Below are positions 1 to 8,531 of a stretch of DNA of 64,000 bases, one piece after another; within the stretch, counting starts at the first letter, position 1; every line of letters begins with the position of its first letter. The stretch covers positions 62,001-126,000 of the forward strand of contig JAIUNU010000006.1 in NCBI GenBank assembly GCA_020161365.1, read 5' to 3'. Below the pieces are notes generated by a model that saw only the letters and a program-made list of their open reading frames with translations, made no database searches and was not told the origin of the DNA. The position numbers were made by a program, and so were the translations under genes. This DNA comes from Pseudomonadota bacterium (lineage in GTDB: Bacteria > Pseudomonadota > Alphaproteobacteria > Caulobacterales > Caulobacteraceae).

Positions 1-1471
1 GCTAGCCTTCGCCCTGAAGCGCACGCTGGAGGACCGTTATGGCTTCGTGCGGCTGCGAGGCGAGCTTTCCAAGGTCACCCACCACTCGAATGGCCACGTC
101 TATCTGACGCTCAAGGACGACAAGTCAGCCATCGACGGCGTCGTCTGGAAGGGCAATGTCCGGGGCCTGGGCGTGCGGCCGGAGCACGGGCTCGAGGTGA
201 TCGTCACCGGCAAGATCACCACCTATCCGGCCGGCTCGCGCTACCAGATCGTCATCGACAGCATGGAGGCCGCCGGCGTCGGCGCCCTTTTGGCGCAGCT
301 GGAGCGCCTGAAGGCCAAGCTGGCCGCCGAAGGCCTGTTCGCGCCCGAGCGCAAGCGTCCCCTGCCCTCGATGCCCGCCGTGGTGGGCGTGATCACTAGC
401 CCGACCGGCGCGGTGATCCGCGACATCCTGCACCGGATCCGCGACCGGTGGCCCTGCCAGGTGCTGGTCTGGCCCTGCGTGGTGCAAGGCGACGCCGCCG
501 CCGGCCAGGTCAGCGCCGCGATCCGGGGCTTCAACGCGATCCAGCCTGGCGGGCCCGTGCCGCGCCCTGACGTCCTGATCGTCGCGCGCGGCGGCGGCTC
601 GGTCGAGGACCTCTGGGCCTTCAACGACGAAAGCCTGGCCCGCACGGTGGCGGAAGGGACCATCCCCCTGATCTCCGCCGTTGGGCACGAGACCGACACC
701 ACCCTGATCGACTTCGTCTCGGACCGCCGCGCCCCCACGCCGACGGCGGCCGCCGAGATGGCGACGCCGGTGCTGGCCGAGCTGCGCGCCCTGATCTCCG
801 ACTTCGATCGCCGGCTGAACCGGTGCGGATCACGGACGGTCGAGGAGCGGCGTACGCGCCTAGTCAGCGCCGCGCGCGGCCTGCCGCGTCCCAACGACCT
901 GCTGGCCCTCGCTCAACAACGGTTTGATATCGCCTCGGGTCGACTGGACGCGGCCCTGCAGCGCAACACCGCTGTCCACGCGCAGGATCTGCTGAAGGTC
1001 ACCGCGCGCCTGACGCCGGACGCCTTGGGCCGCCAACGCGCGGTGAAGGCCGAGCGCCTGGCCGATCTCTCCCGACGCCTGGACCTCACCGCACGGCGCG
1101 CGCCTGATCGCGTGGCCCAGCACGCGCGTCTGCCGGCGCTTTGGGAGCGTCTGAACGCCGCGGGTCAACGCCGCCTGCAGCGCGACGCCGACCGCTTGGC
1201 GAACCTGGAGAAGCTGCGCCAGTCTCTCAATCCGGAGCGCCCGCTGGACCTCGGCTTCGCCTTGGTGCGGAAGGGCGACGGGACTCTGGCGCGCTCCGCC
1301 GCCGATCTCATGTCGGGGGAACGCGTGAACCTGAAGTTCAAGAGTGGGGATCGCGACGCGGTGATCAACGGCGAAGGCGGCTTCGCCCCCCCCACCGCGT
1401 CGCCCGCGCCGGCGCCAAAGCCCCGCTCCAAGCCTTCCGGCCCGCCGGCCCGTCAGGGCGATCTGTTCTGA
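1..1471 (+). CDS. xseA: Exodeoxyribonuclease VII large subunit (5' truncated by window)
   Basis: This is the large subunit of exonuclease VII, which with XseB degrades single-stranded DNA from either end. The reading frame is open from base 2, so the true start lies before the window; 489 residues are visible. The N-terminal OB-fold reads through [14 protein letters not shown] and VWKGNVRG, and the catalytic-domain signatures [30 protein letters not shown] and ISAVGHETD are present, followed by a charged helical region and a Pro-rich tail ending QGDLF. The next gene starts 27 bases later on the same strand. Family identification is very secure. Confidence 0.97.
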   Translation, partial: LAFALKRTLEDRYGFVRLRGELSKVTHHSNGHVYLTLKDDKSAIDGVVWKGNVRGLGVRPEHGLEVIVTGKITTYPAGSRYQIVIDSMEAAGVGALLAQLERLKAKLAAEGLFAPERKRPLPSMPAVVGVITSPTGAVIRDILHRIRDRWPCQVLVWPCVVQGDAAAGQVSAAIRGFNAIQPGGPVPRPDVLIVARGGGSVEDLWAFNDESLARTVAEGTIPLISAVGHETDTTLIDFVSDRRAPTPTAAAEMATPVLAELRALISDFDRRLNRCGSRTVEERRTRLVSAARGLPRPNDLLALAQQRFDIASGRLDAALQRNTAVHAQDLLKVTARLTPDALGRQRAVKAERLADLSRRLDLTARRAPDRVAQHARLPALWERLNAAGQRRLQRDADRLANLEKLRQSLNPERPLDLGFALVRKGDGTLARSAADLMSGERVNLKFKSGDRDAVINGEGGFAPPTASPAPAPKPRSKPSGPPARQGDLF

Positions 1472-1498
1472 AACGCCGGCTTGGCGTAGAGTGGTCTC

Positions 1499-1714
1499 AT
1501 GAACGCTTTCGATCGTGATCTCGGTAAGCCTGAAGGCATGGCCGTCCTGCACTATGGCGACGGCGAATTCGCCGTGCTCAGCCCTGGCCGTTTCGTGCTC
1601 TGCGCCCTGACCAACAAGCAGATCCCGCTGGAAGCCCTGCGCTACTGGAGCCCCGAGCGGCAGGAAGCCTACGCCGGTCCGGCCGAGGCGCTGAAGCGTT
1701 GGCAGGAAGGCTGA
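1499..1714 (+). CDS. DUF2093 family protein
   Basis: A 71-residue protein of the DUF2093 type, recognisable from the core VLHYGDGEFAVLSPGRFV and the IPLEALRYWSPERQEAY segment. Its function is unknown. In alphaproteobacteria I recall this family as a frequent neighbour of xseA, and the same order is seen here (27-base gap). Its 3' end overlaps the following M23 peptidase frame by 16 bases, consistent with a three-gene transcript. No signal peptide or membrane segment is visible. Confidence 0.85.
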   Translation: MNAFDRDLGKPEGMAVLHYGDGEFAVLSPGRFVLCALTNKQIPLEALRYWSPERQEAYAGPAEALKRWQEG

Positions 1715-2550
1715 GCCGTCGCGCGGTTCTCGCCGCGCTTCCGATCGGCCTGGGGCTGCCGGGTCTGGCGCGCGCCGCCGCGCCCGGCCTGTCGTTGACG
1801 GGAAAATTCGTTCAGGGCGGCTACGCCGTGGGCCGCACCGCGCCACGGGCGACGATAGCCCTGGACGGCCAGGTGGTGACCAACGCCTCAGCCGATGGCT
1901 GGTTTGTGATCGGGTTCGATCGCGACGCGCCGCCGACCTCTATCCTCACCGTGGCGACGCCGGACGGGTCCGCTGTCGACGAACGATCCGTCGCGCCCGG
2001 CGATTTCGACATTCAACGCATCGACGGCCTGCCCGCCGAACAGGTGACGCCCACGGACCCGGCCTTGCTCGAGCGCCTGACCGCCGAAAACGCGCGCAAG
2101 GTCGCGGGCTTCGCCAGCCAGGCCGACATCGACGGCTTCCGGGAGGGATTCATACTCCCGGTTGCGGGCGCACGTCGATCGGCGCGCTTCGGCGGTCAGC
2201 GTATCCTGAACGGCGAACCCAAACGTCCCCATTATGGGGTCGACCTCGCTGTCCCGGTGGGCACTTCCGTCCGCGCGCCGGCATCTGCGGTCGTGGCCTT
2301 CGCCGAGACCGGGCTGCATTTCGAAGGCGGTCTTCTCCTTCTCGACCATGGCCAGGGCTTGGTGACGGCCTATCTGCATCTCTCGAAAATCCTCGCAGCG
2401 CCAGGCAGTTACGTGAGGCAAGGCGAGGTGGTGGCCCTGACCGGCAAGGAGGGTCGCGCGACCGGCCCGCACCTGTGCTGGCGGATGAAGTGGCGCGGCC
2501 GTAACATGGATCCCTCCCTGCTGGTCGGCGCGGGACCGTTTCGCGGCTGA
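1699..2550 (+). CDS. M23 (LytM) family peptidase, exported
   Basis: A 283-residue exported protein with an M23 peptidase domain in its C-terminal half. The metal and active-site signatures HYGVDLAVPVG (about residue 174) and the later YLHLSKIL and GPHLCWRMKWRG blocks fit LytM-type peptidoglycan hydrolases. The N terminus carries an SRRAVLAALPIG twin-arginine-like signal with an ARA cleavage region near residue 26. No ATG is available; the TTG at 1699 overlaps the DUF2093 gene and is the only start that keeps the whole signal peptide. The first half (residues 28-140) is a beta-rich region I do not recognise. Role in peptidoglycan remodelling is inferred from family. Confidence 0.88.
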   Translation: MAGRLSRRAVLAALPIGLGLPGLARAAAPGLSLTGKFVQGGYAVGRTAPRATIALDGQVVTNASADGWFVIGFDRDAPPTSILTVATPDGSAVDERSVAPGDFDIQRIDGLPAEQVTPTDPALLERLTAENARKVAGFASQADIDGFREGFILPVAGARRSARFGGQRILNGEPKRPHYGVDLAVPVGTSVRAPASAVVAFAETGLHFEGGLLLLDHGQGLVTAYLHLSKILAAPGSYVRQGEVVALTGKEGRATGPHLCWRMKWRGRNMDPSLLVGAGPFRG

Positions 2551-2686
2551 GGTCAGGACCAATTCGCCCCTGGCGCGAGTTGCAATCATTCGTTAGCTAT
2601 GCCGCCGGTATCGAAACTTGAGATCGCCGGGGGAGCGGTCATCGGTTTCGGTCTTCCCGCGAGATCCTTGAGGAGGCGGCTCCCGC

Positions 2687-3205
2687 ATGTCAGCGGTGCT
2701 CGAAAAGCTGCGCTTTTTACTGGTGGACGACAACCAGCACATCCGGGCGATTGTCTCGACGATCCTCAAGGGCGTCGGGGTGCGGCACATCCGTGAAGCC
2801 ATGGACGGGGCCGAAGCACTGCAGATCCTGCGGGACTGGCAGACCGATATCGCCATCGTCGACTTCAAGATGAGTCCGCTGGACGGCGTGCAGTTCGCGC
2901 AGTTGGTCCGCAACTCCCCGGACAGCGTCGATCCGTTCCTGCCGATCATCATGCTGACGGGCTTCGCCGAACGTCATCGGGTGTTCGAGGCTCGCGACGC
3001 GGGCGTGACCGAAATCGTCGTCAAGCCGGTGACCGCCCGCTCCTTGCTGGACCGGATCAACACGGTGATCTTCCACCCGCGCCCATTCATCCGCTCGCCC
3101 GATTACTTCGGTCCGTGCCGCCGTCGACGCGTCGACCCGAACTATCATGGCCCGTTCCGTCGCGCAGGCGAGAAGGACGGCCCCACGCCGAGCGTAGAGA
3201 TTTAG
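2687..3205 (+). CDS. Stand-alone response regulator receiver protein
   Basis: A 172-residue CheY-like protein. Acidic pair D14/D15, phosphoacceptor D59 (in AIVDFKM), T91 and K113 (VVKPV) are all in place, so it should be phosphorylatable. There is no DNA-binding output domain; instead a basic tail of about 45 residues (RPFIRSPDYFGPCRRRR onward) follows, a tail style seen on other alphaproteobacterial single-domain regulators. ATG at 2687 has a good AGGAGG at 2671 with 10-base spacing. No histidine kinase lies nearby, so its partner is unknown. Confidence 0.9.
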   Translation: MSAVLEKLRFLLVDDNQHIRAIVSTILKGVGVRHIREAMDGAEALQILRDWQTDIAIVDFKMSPLDGVQFAQLVRNSPDSVDPFLPIIMLTGFAERHRVFEARDAGVTEIVVKPVTARSLLDRINTVIFHPRPFIRSPDYFGPCRRRRVDPNYHGPFRRAGEKDGPTPSVEI

Positions 3206-4146
3206 CGCGCTGTACCGGCGTTCCGCTCACGCTCGGCGAGCGCGGCATAGACCTCGTTCGGCCAGCGCCGGTGCACCCAGAACCATTCCGCCGGACGCTC
3301 GCGGATGCGGTCTTCCATGAAAGCGTTGATCATCCGCACACCGGCCTCGATGTCCGCCGTGCGGTCGCCGGTCTTGGGCGGAACGATCGGGTCATGAACC
3401 ACCGCCCGGAAGCGGGCGCCCTTCAACCGCTGAACCGACATCGGCTGCAGCACCGTGCCAAAGCGGATCGCCAGGCGTGTCGGTCCGGGCGCCGTATGGG
3501 CCAGATGACCGAAGAACGGCGCGGCGACCCCGCTGTTGAACTTCTGGTCGTTCATCAGGGCCACCGATTTGCCCTGCTTCATCCCTTCCAGCAGCTCGCG
3601 CGCGCCATCGCCGCCCTTCGGCGCGAATAGTCGAACACCGTAGCGGAACCGGCTCTCCTTGATCCGTCTGTCGACATACGGATTGTTGGCCGCGCGATAA
3701 GTCATCTCGCAGACAACGCCGCTATCGACGATCGCCGCCGGCATCACCTCCCAGTTCGACAGGTGTCCCGAAACGAACACCACGGGGATCCGGTTCTCGG
3801 CGATCTCGACGAGCCGCTCCTTGTTGACGACCTCGACCCGCCCGGTGGACGGCAAGATCTTGTCCATCAACGGAAACTCGGCGAACGAGCGGCCAAGACC
3901 GTCCCATTGCTCGCACAGAATCTGTTCGTGCCAAGCGGCGTCCTTATCTGGAAACGCCAGTTTCAGATTGCGCGACGCGACCTTGTGCGCACCGCTCATC
4001 GGACCGAACGTGCGCCCAAGCCAGCCGCCGAAATCCGAAGCGCGATCCACGCCCATCAGGCGAACAGCGCCGATGAACAGGTCAAAGCCGAAGGCTTCCA
4101 ACCGCCACAGAAAGTCCTGAACCCAAGGCTGACGCTTTTCAGACAT
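3202..4146 (-). CDS. Lipid A biosynthesis-type (LpxL/HtrB family) acyltransferase
   Basis: A 314-residue inner-membrane-associated acyltransferase of the LpxL/LpxM family, which adds secondary acyl chains to lipid A precursors. The catalytic H-x4-E motif is H128...E133 (SGHLSNWE), and the family-typical C-terminal WFWVHRRWP block is present. Its 3' end overlaps the last four bases of the receiver gene on the opposite strand (convergent). It is divergent from the XRE regulator at 4267. The exact acyl donor and position cannot be told from sequence; phospholipid or ornithine-lipid acylation is an alternative. Confidence 0.88.
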   Translation of the reverse strand: MSEKRQPWVQDFLWRLEAFGFDLFIGAVRLMGVDRASDFGGWLGRTFGPMSGAHKVASRNLKLAFPDKDAAWHEQILCEQWDGLGRSFAEFPLMDKILPSTGRVEVVNKERLVEIAENRIPVVFVSGHLSNWEVMPAAIVDSGVVCEMTYRAANNPYVDRRIKESRFRYGVRLFAPKGGDGARELLEGMKQGKSVALMNDQKFNSGVAAPFFGHLAHTAPGPTRLAIRFGTVLQPMSVQRLKGARFRAVVHDPIVPPKTGDRTADIEAGVRMINAFMEDRIRERPAEWFWVHRRWPNEVYAALAERERNAGTAR

Positions 4147-4266
4147 GCGCTCTTAGTAGGCTCGCGTGCACGCCTCGCGCAACGGAGTCTCGCCCGGCAC
4201 GCGACTTGCGGCTGTCAACCCAGACCGTTCCGTTTCGGGACGGGTCCTCGTGAGAAGAAGTGGGGT

Positions 4267-4662
4267 ATGACTTCCATGGGAAACGACATCGACGTTCACC
4301 TGGGTAAGCGCCTGCGTCGCCGCCGTCGTCTGCTGGGTCTCACCCAGCAGCAACTGGCCGGCACGGTCGGCGTGCGCTTTCAGCAAATCCAAAAATACGA
4401 GTGCGGCGCCAATCGCATCTCGGCCGCGCGACTGTGGCAACTGTCCGAAGCGCTGGAGGTGCCGGTCGGCTACTTCTACGACGGCCTGTCGGACACACGT
4501 CGCGAGACGACCGGCGAATCGGCGGAAGGCGGCGAGATGTTCGCGCGCAAGGAGACGCTGGACCTGATCCGGGCCTACTACCTGCTGGGCGAGCGTCCGC
4601 GCCGTCGCCTGCTTGACTTGGCGAAGTCGCTGAACGGCGGCGCCGAACACGCCGACGCTTAA
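4267..4662 (+). CDS. PraR-like XRE family transcriptional regulator
   Basis: A 131-residue helix-turn-helix protein. The HTH (about residues 14-66: KRLRRRRRLLGLTQQQLA, VRFQQIQKYECGANRISAARLWQLSEAL) is followed by a short C-terminal helical domain (ETLDLIRAYYLLGERPRRRLLDLAKSL). This layout is a widespread alphaproteobacterial family that includes PraR and PhaR-type regulators. The frame is open upstream to 3763, but ATG 4267 (or ATG 4276) begins the conserved domain and follows an AGAAG-rich stretch. It is divergent from the acyltransferase, sharing a 120-base intergenic region. Targets are unknown. Confidence 0.87.
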   Translation: MTSMGNDIDVHLGKRLRRRRRLLGLTQQQLAGTVGVRFQQIQKYECGANRISAARLWQLSEALEVPVGYFYDGLSDTRRETTGESAEGGEMFARKETLDLIRAYYLLGERPRRRLLDLAKSLNGGAEHADA

Positions 4663-4700
4663 AGTCGGCGAACGCATACAGTCACCGGTGGCGTACCTGC

Positions 4701-4724
4701 GGCGGGGAGGTTAAATCCCCGCCC
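4701..4724 (+). promoter_or_regulatory. Perfect hairpin covering hisN ribosome-binding site
   Basis: GGCGGGGA (4701-4708) and TCCCCGCC (4716-4723) form a perfect 8-bp stem with a 7-base loop GGTTAAA, ending one base before the hisN ATG. The would-be Shine-Dalgarno GGGGAGG lies in the 5' arm and loop. The loop also contains GTTAAATC (4710-4717), a 7/8 match to the GCTANAWC -10 element I recall for Caulobacter housekeeping promoters; this would place transcription start at about the ATG and give a leaderless message. Confidence 0.4.
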
Positions 4725-5561
4725 ATGACGCTTTCCGCTGACCGGCTCGCGGCGCTCGACGCCTTCATCCTCGACCTCAATCGGGCTTCGGCGGGGGTGA
4801 TTTTGCCGCTGTTCCGGGCCGACCATGGCCTGGAGGACAAGGGTGCGGGCAAGAACCTGCCGCGCGACACACACGCCGCCTTCGATCCGGTCACCGAGGC
4901 CGATCGCGGGGCCGAGGCGGTGATCCGCAAGCTGATCTCCGAACACTATCCCGAACACGGCGTGATCGGCGAGGAGTACGGCGAGGACCGGCCCGACGCG
5001 GAGTTCGTCTGGGTGCTCGATCCCATCGACGGCACACGCGCCTTTATCTCCGGCCTGCCGCTGTGGACCACCCTGATCGGCCTGCGCCATCAGGGCCGAC
5101 CCGTGCTGGGCTCGATCGGCCAGCCGTTCATCGACGAGGTCTTCGTTGGCCACGCAGGGGGCTCGCGCCTTGTCGCGGGCGGCCAGGAGCGCGCGATCCG
5201 CGTACGCGAGTGCGCCAACATCAATGACGCCGTCATCGCCACCACCGATCCCGACGCCTGCTTCGACGGCGCCGAACGGGGCGCCTGGCTGCAAGTCCGC
5301 GCCGCCGCCAAGCTGGCGCGCCTGGGCTGCGACGCCTACGCCTACGCCATGGTGGCCATGGGCAAGATGGATATGGTTATCGAGGCCGGCTTGAAATCCT
5401 GGGATATCGAAGCCGCCATCCCGGTCGTCGAGGGCGCTGGCGGTATGGTCACCAACTGGCGCGGCGAGCCCGTGGGTCCCAACGGCGGTCAGATGGTCAT
5501 CTCGGGCGACCGACGGCCGCTGGACGAGGCGCTGGTCAGTCTGAAACGTTCGGCGAAATAA
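4725..5561 (+). CDS. hisN: Histidinol-phosphatase, inositol monophosphatase family
   Basis: A 278-residue Mg-dependent phosphatase of the IMPase fold; the HisN branch removes phosphate from histidinol phosphate in histidine synthesis. Metal ligands are visible as E83/E84 (IGEEYG), D99-P-I-D102-G-T (VLDPIDGT) and W226-D227 (SWDIEAA), with a C-terminal AIPVVEGAGG. The 3' end overlaps the convergent hydrolase gene by 26 bases. A perfect 8-bp hairpin lies immediately before the ATG. Assignment to HisN rather than another IMPase is from overall resemblance and is less certain than the fold. Confidence 0.85.
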   Translation: MTLSADRLAALDAFILDLNRASAGVILPLFRADHGLEDKGAGKNLPRDTHAAFDPVTEADRGAEAVIRKLISEHYPEHGVIGEEYGEDRPDAEFVWVLDPIDGTRAFISGLPLWTTLIGLRHQGRPVLGSIGQPFIDEVFVGHAGGSRLVAGGQERAIRVRECANINDAVIATTDPDACFDGAERGAWLQVRAAAKLARLGCDAYAYAMVAMGKMDMVIEAGLKSWDIEAAIPVVEGAGGMVTNWRGEPVGPNGGQMVISGDRRPLDEALVSLKRSAK

Positions 5562-6516
5562 GCGGCTCACGCGGGGCGAGTGGATCCACCGTCTCGTCGA
5601 ACGCCCTCCAGAACACCGCACGGCGAGCGTCGGTCTCAACCAGGATCTCGTGAAAGGCGCCCGGGACCTCGATATAGCTCCCCTTGGGAAGGCGTCGCGC
5701 AATCGCCTTCGAGTCTGCATTCAGCACGCGGTTATCGAGCTCGGCTCCGAGGATCGTCACCGGAACGGCGATCTTCTCGATCGACCTGCTCGCACGCAGC
5801 CAGGCGCAAGCGGAGATGGCGAAGTCGGCCCAGCCCCAGGTCATCCCGCCCAGCGCGATTTCGGGATGGGCGCGTAGTTGGGCCTGATAGCGATTGTAGC
5901 GCGGCTCATCATGGGTCAGGCCGTCGCCCTGAAAGGTCTGGGTCAGGGGATCGTAGGGGGTCTGAACGTACTCGCCCGAAAGCCCGATCCGCGACATCAC
6001 GAAGGCCAACGGCCGGGCCAGCCAGGGCGGCACTCCGGCCGTATTGAGACCCAGCATCGGCGCGGACAGGACCGCAGCCGCGAAGCGTGTCTCACCGTGG
6101 GCCAGGGCCAGCATGGTCAGGCACCCGCCCATGGAGTGACTGACGGCGATCCAGGGCTTGGGCATCCGCGTCTCGAACGCGTCGAGCAGCGCCGTATGGT
6201 CGGCAACGAACGTCCTGAAGCCTCGGGCGTGGCCCTTGAGGCGCTCCGGCAAGGCGCGCGCCGACAGCCCCTGCCCTCGCCAGTCATGCAGCAGTACGGC
6301 GAAGCCGCGCGCCAGGAGGTCGTCGACGACCTCGAAATACTTCTCCAGCGGCTCGCTGCGTCCGGGGCTCAGCACCACCGTCCCACGCGCGGGACCGTCC
6401 GGGAAAAACGTCGCGGCGCGGAGGGTCGCCCCATCCGCGCCGCGGAACCATTCGGCCTTGCCGCTGTCGGGAACCGGGGCCTCGGGAATCGAGACCAGAG
6501 GCGCCGGTCCGTCCAT
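5536..6516 (-). CDS. Alpha/beta hydrolase, lysophospholipase/serine aminopeptidase S33 type
   Basis: A 326-residue cytoplasmic alpha/beta hydrolase resembling PldB-type lysophospholipases. The nucleophile is S128 in VSHSMGG; the oxyanion and lid regions LHDWRGQG (77-84) and the late acid and base (VTILGAELDNRVL, GAFHEIL) are typical. No signal peptide. The stop lies inside the hisN 3' end on the other strand. Only three bases separate its start from the stop of the SCP2 gene upstream, so the two are probably co-transcribed. Monoacylglycerol or lysophospholipid is the likely substrate class by family, not proven. Confidence 0.85.
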   Translation of the reverse strand: MDGPAPLVSIPEAPVPDSGKAEWFRGADGATLRAATFFPDGPARGTVVLSPGRSEPLEKYFEVVDDLLARGFAVLLHDWRGQGLSARALPERLKGHARGFRTFVADHTALLDAFETRMPKPWIAVSHSMGGCLTMLALAHGETRFAAAVLSAPMLGLNTAGVPPWLARPLAFVMSRIGLSGEYVQTPYDPLTQTFQGDGLTHDEPRYNRYQAQLRAHPEIALGGMTWGWADFAISACAWLRASRSIEKIAVPVTILGAELDNRVLNADSKAIARRLPKGSYIEVPGAFHEILVETDARRAVFWRAFDETVDPLAPREPLISPNVSD

Positions 6517-6519
6517 GGC

Positions 6520-6828
6520 TTAGCGGAGCTTGGCGAACAGCGCGCCCATCTTGGGCTGCAGGCCCATGGCCACGCCCATGTCCGACAGCTTCAGCTTGCC
6601 GGTCATGACGGCCATCGTCGGGTCCAGCTTGCCCTCGCCCATGGCGACCAGGTCGTCCAGGGCCAGGGTCATGGTCAGGTCGGCCGGCTTATCTTCGTTG
6701 GTGACCGAACCGCCGTCGATATGGATGACACCGGCGTCCTTCAGGTCGAACTTCAGGGACTTGCCCAGGCCGCTGTCGTCGCCGACGGCGGTTTTGATCT
6801 TGTCGGTGAGTTCCTGGATGGTGGCCAT
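6520..6828 (-). CDS. SCP2 sterol-transfer domain protein
   Basis: A 102-residue single-domain protein of the SCP2 (sterol carrier protein 2) family: the segments ADLTMTLALDDLVAMGEGKLDP and AVMTGKLKLSDMG are the conserved hydrophobic-ligand-binding core. Such stand-alone bacterial SCP2 proteins bind lipids or acyl-CoA. It is first in a likely two-gene unit with the lysophospholipase-like hydrolase, which supports a lipid-related role. No signal peptide is present. Confidence 0.88.
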   Translation of the reverse strand: MATIQELTDKIKTAVGDDSGLGKSLKFDLKDAGVIHIDGGSVTNEDKPADLTMTLALDDLVAMGEGKLDPTMAVMTGKLKLSDMGVAMGLQPKMGALFAKLR

Positions 6829-6916
6829 GGCGCGATCTCCCTCTGCGCTTGTGGATTGGCGAATAGCTAGACCGGCTGAAGCGGATAAGTAAACACCGTT
6901 CAGAACGGCTAACGGT

Positions 6917-7594
6917 TTATTTCTTCCCGTCGTCGAACGCGACCCTAGTGGGCGTTCGCGACAGCTTTACGCGGGCGGCGCCCTTGTGCGCCTCGGGATA
7001 GAAGACCGGCGCGCCGCCGACGATCGGAAGCGCTTCAGTCCGGCCGTCGCCATAGACGATCTGACCGCCCTGCGCGCCGACGAAGCCAATCCCAGGCAAC
7101 TTGGGAACCATGAGACTCAGCCCTGGACCGGCCGCCTTGCGCATCGCCGCGTTCGACTCCGACACCGTCAGCGCCAGCTCACGCGCGTCATAGTCCTGGG
7201 CCAGCTTGAGCACCGGCGTCGGTCCCATGCTGACCCCGAACTTCTTGTCCGCAGGCAGGTCGAAAACAAGCCTGGCCTTGCTATTCAGCTGGGCCAGCGT
7301 TGGCAGGCGATCGAACTCGCCGTCAGGCCCGACGGGCAGCGGCGTCGTCGCGCCATTGCTCTCGACCAGGACGACCTTCACGCCGCCCAGCGGCTTGCCG
7401 TCGCTCCGCAGAACGTACCCAAGGCGCATGCGGCTACGCTCATGCGCCGGCACTTTCAGGAATCTGTCGAGATAGACGAAGACCTTATCGGCCGGCACGC
7501 TCTTTTCCCGGGCGATAGCCGGCGCGGCGGCGGACACAAGAACGAGGCTGAGCGCCGTCGCGGCTAGCGGCCTGATCATCGGGCTCCGCCTCAT
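6917..7594 (-). CDS. Exported protein of unknown function
   Basis: A 225-residue protein with a Sec signal peptide (LAATALSLVLVSAAAPAIA, cleavage after about residue 28). I do not recognise the mature domain; it is beta-rich with a carboxypeptidase-regulatory-like stretch (GKPLGGVKVVLVESNGATTPLPVGPDGEFDR has the look of an Ig-like repeat). The start ATG overlaps the stop of the upstream methyltransferase-like gene as ATGA (7591-7594), so translation is coupled and the proteins probably act together in the periplasm. Confidence 0.75.
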   Translation of the reverse strand: MRRSPMIRPLAATALSLVLVSAAAPAIAREKSVPADKVFVYLDRFLKVPAHERSRMRLGYVLRSDGKPLGGVKVVLVESNGATTPLPVGPDGEFDRLPTLAQLNSKARLVFDLPADKKFGVSMGPTPVLKLAQDYDARELALTVSESNAAMRKAAGPGLSLMVPKLPGIGFVGAQGGQIVYGDGRTEALPIVGGAPVFYPEAHKGAARVKLSRTPTRVAFDDGKK

Positions 7595-8487
7595 TTGGGC
7601 TTCACAAACTTCAGAGTCATGCGGTCGCTCTCCCCGATCGCGTCGTACTTGGCATGATCGAACCCCGGCTCGGCCGGTTCGCCGCGCGGCGCAGACAGGC
7701 GCGTGGGCGGCAGGGTCCAGACCCCGAAGGGGTGGTCCTTGGTGTCCTTGGGATTGGCGTTGATTTCACTGGTCCCAGCCAGGACGAACCCGGCCTCCTT
7801 GGCCATCTGGATCACATAGTCCTGCTGGACATAGCCATTCTCAGCCAGCACGTCCTGAACCCGTCCCGGCTGGCCGCGATGTTCCTCGATCCCGAGAACT
7901 CCGCCCGGCTTCAGCGCCGCCAGCGCGTCCTTGAAGGCCTTCTCAGCGATTCCGCCCGCCATCCAGTTGTGGAGATTGCGGAGGAAAAGCACCAGATCGG
8001 CGCTGCCGGCTGGAGCCACGGGCCCGCTGGTGGGGCCGAAGGCCGTAAACGCGACCTCGCCATACACCTTCTTTTTCTCGGCCAGCTTGCGCTGAAAACC
8101 CTCGACAATCTCCGCAGCCGCGGGGTCAGCGGGACCGGTTGTCTCCAGCATGGCCTCGTAGAGCTTGCCGCGCGTGTCGGCCAGGAACGGCGCCAGAATG
8201 TCCGTGTACCAACCCGCGCCCGGCCAGAACTCCACCACGGTCTGGCCAGGCTTGAGCTCCCAGAACTTCAGGCTCTCAACCGGGTGACGCCATACGTCGC
8301 GCGCGCGATCGGCGGGGAGGCGCCAGCCACCCGCCACCGCGGCCTCGATCGTGTTCGGACCCGCCTTGGCGGCGGCCTTGGCCTCCGCCTTCGCCGGGTC
8401 GTCCTTTTTTCCACACGACGCCAAGGCCAAAGCGCCGACGCCGGCGACCAAGCTTCGCCGCGACCAGAGTTGAACTGGAACCATCAT
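7591..8487 (-). CDS. Exported/lipoprotein class I methyltransferase-like protein (paralogue 1)
   Basis: A 298-residue protein with an SRRSLVAGVGALALASC N terminus that looks both twin-arginine-like and lipobox-like (C25). The rest resembles a class I SAM-dependent methyltransferase fold: TVVEFWPGAGWYTDIL fits the glycine-rich motif I, SADLVLFLRNLHNW motif II and ALKPGGVLGIEEHR motif III. It ends with a family block NPKDTKDHPFGVWTLPP shared with the next gene. Methyltransferase activity in the periplasm, where SAM is not known to be available, is doubtful. It lies 44 bases after paralogue 2 and overlaps the next gene by four bases. Confidence 0.8.
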   Translation of the reverse strand: MMVPVQLWSRRSLVAGVGALALASCGKKDDPAKAEAKAAAKAGPNTIEAAVAGGWRLPADRARDVWRHPVESLKFWELKPGQTVVEFWPGAGWYTDILAPFLADTRGKLYEAMLETTGPADPAAAEIVEGFQRKLAEKKKVYGEVAFTAFGPTSGPVAPAGSADLVLFLRNLHNWMAGGIAEKAFKDALAALKPGGVLGIEEHRGQPGRVQDVLAENGYVQQDYVIQMAKEAGFVLAGTSEINANPKDTKDHPFGVWTLPPTRLSAPRGEPAEPGFDHAKYDAIGESDRMTLKFVKPK

Positions 8488-8531
8488 TCCCCCACTGCGC
8501 GGGTCAGCTTGGCGGCGGACCTTGGCGAAAG

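Noticed and set aside
860..1846. Long open frame antisense to xseA and the M23 gene region
   Set aside because: Composition is Arg/Gly/Ala-rich, there is no domain signature, and it is the shadow of genuine genes in high-GC DNA.
6891..6920. Terminator hairpin after the exported-protein operon
   Set aside because: ACCGTT/AACGGT can pair, but the stem is six bases with competing folds and there is no clear T run.
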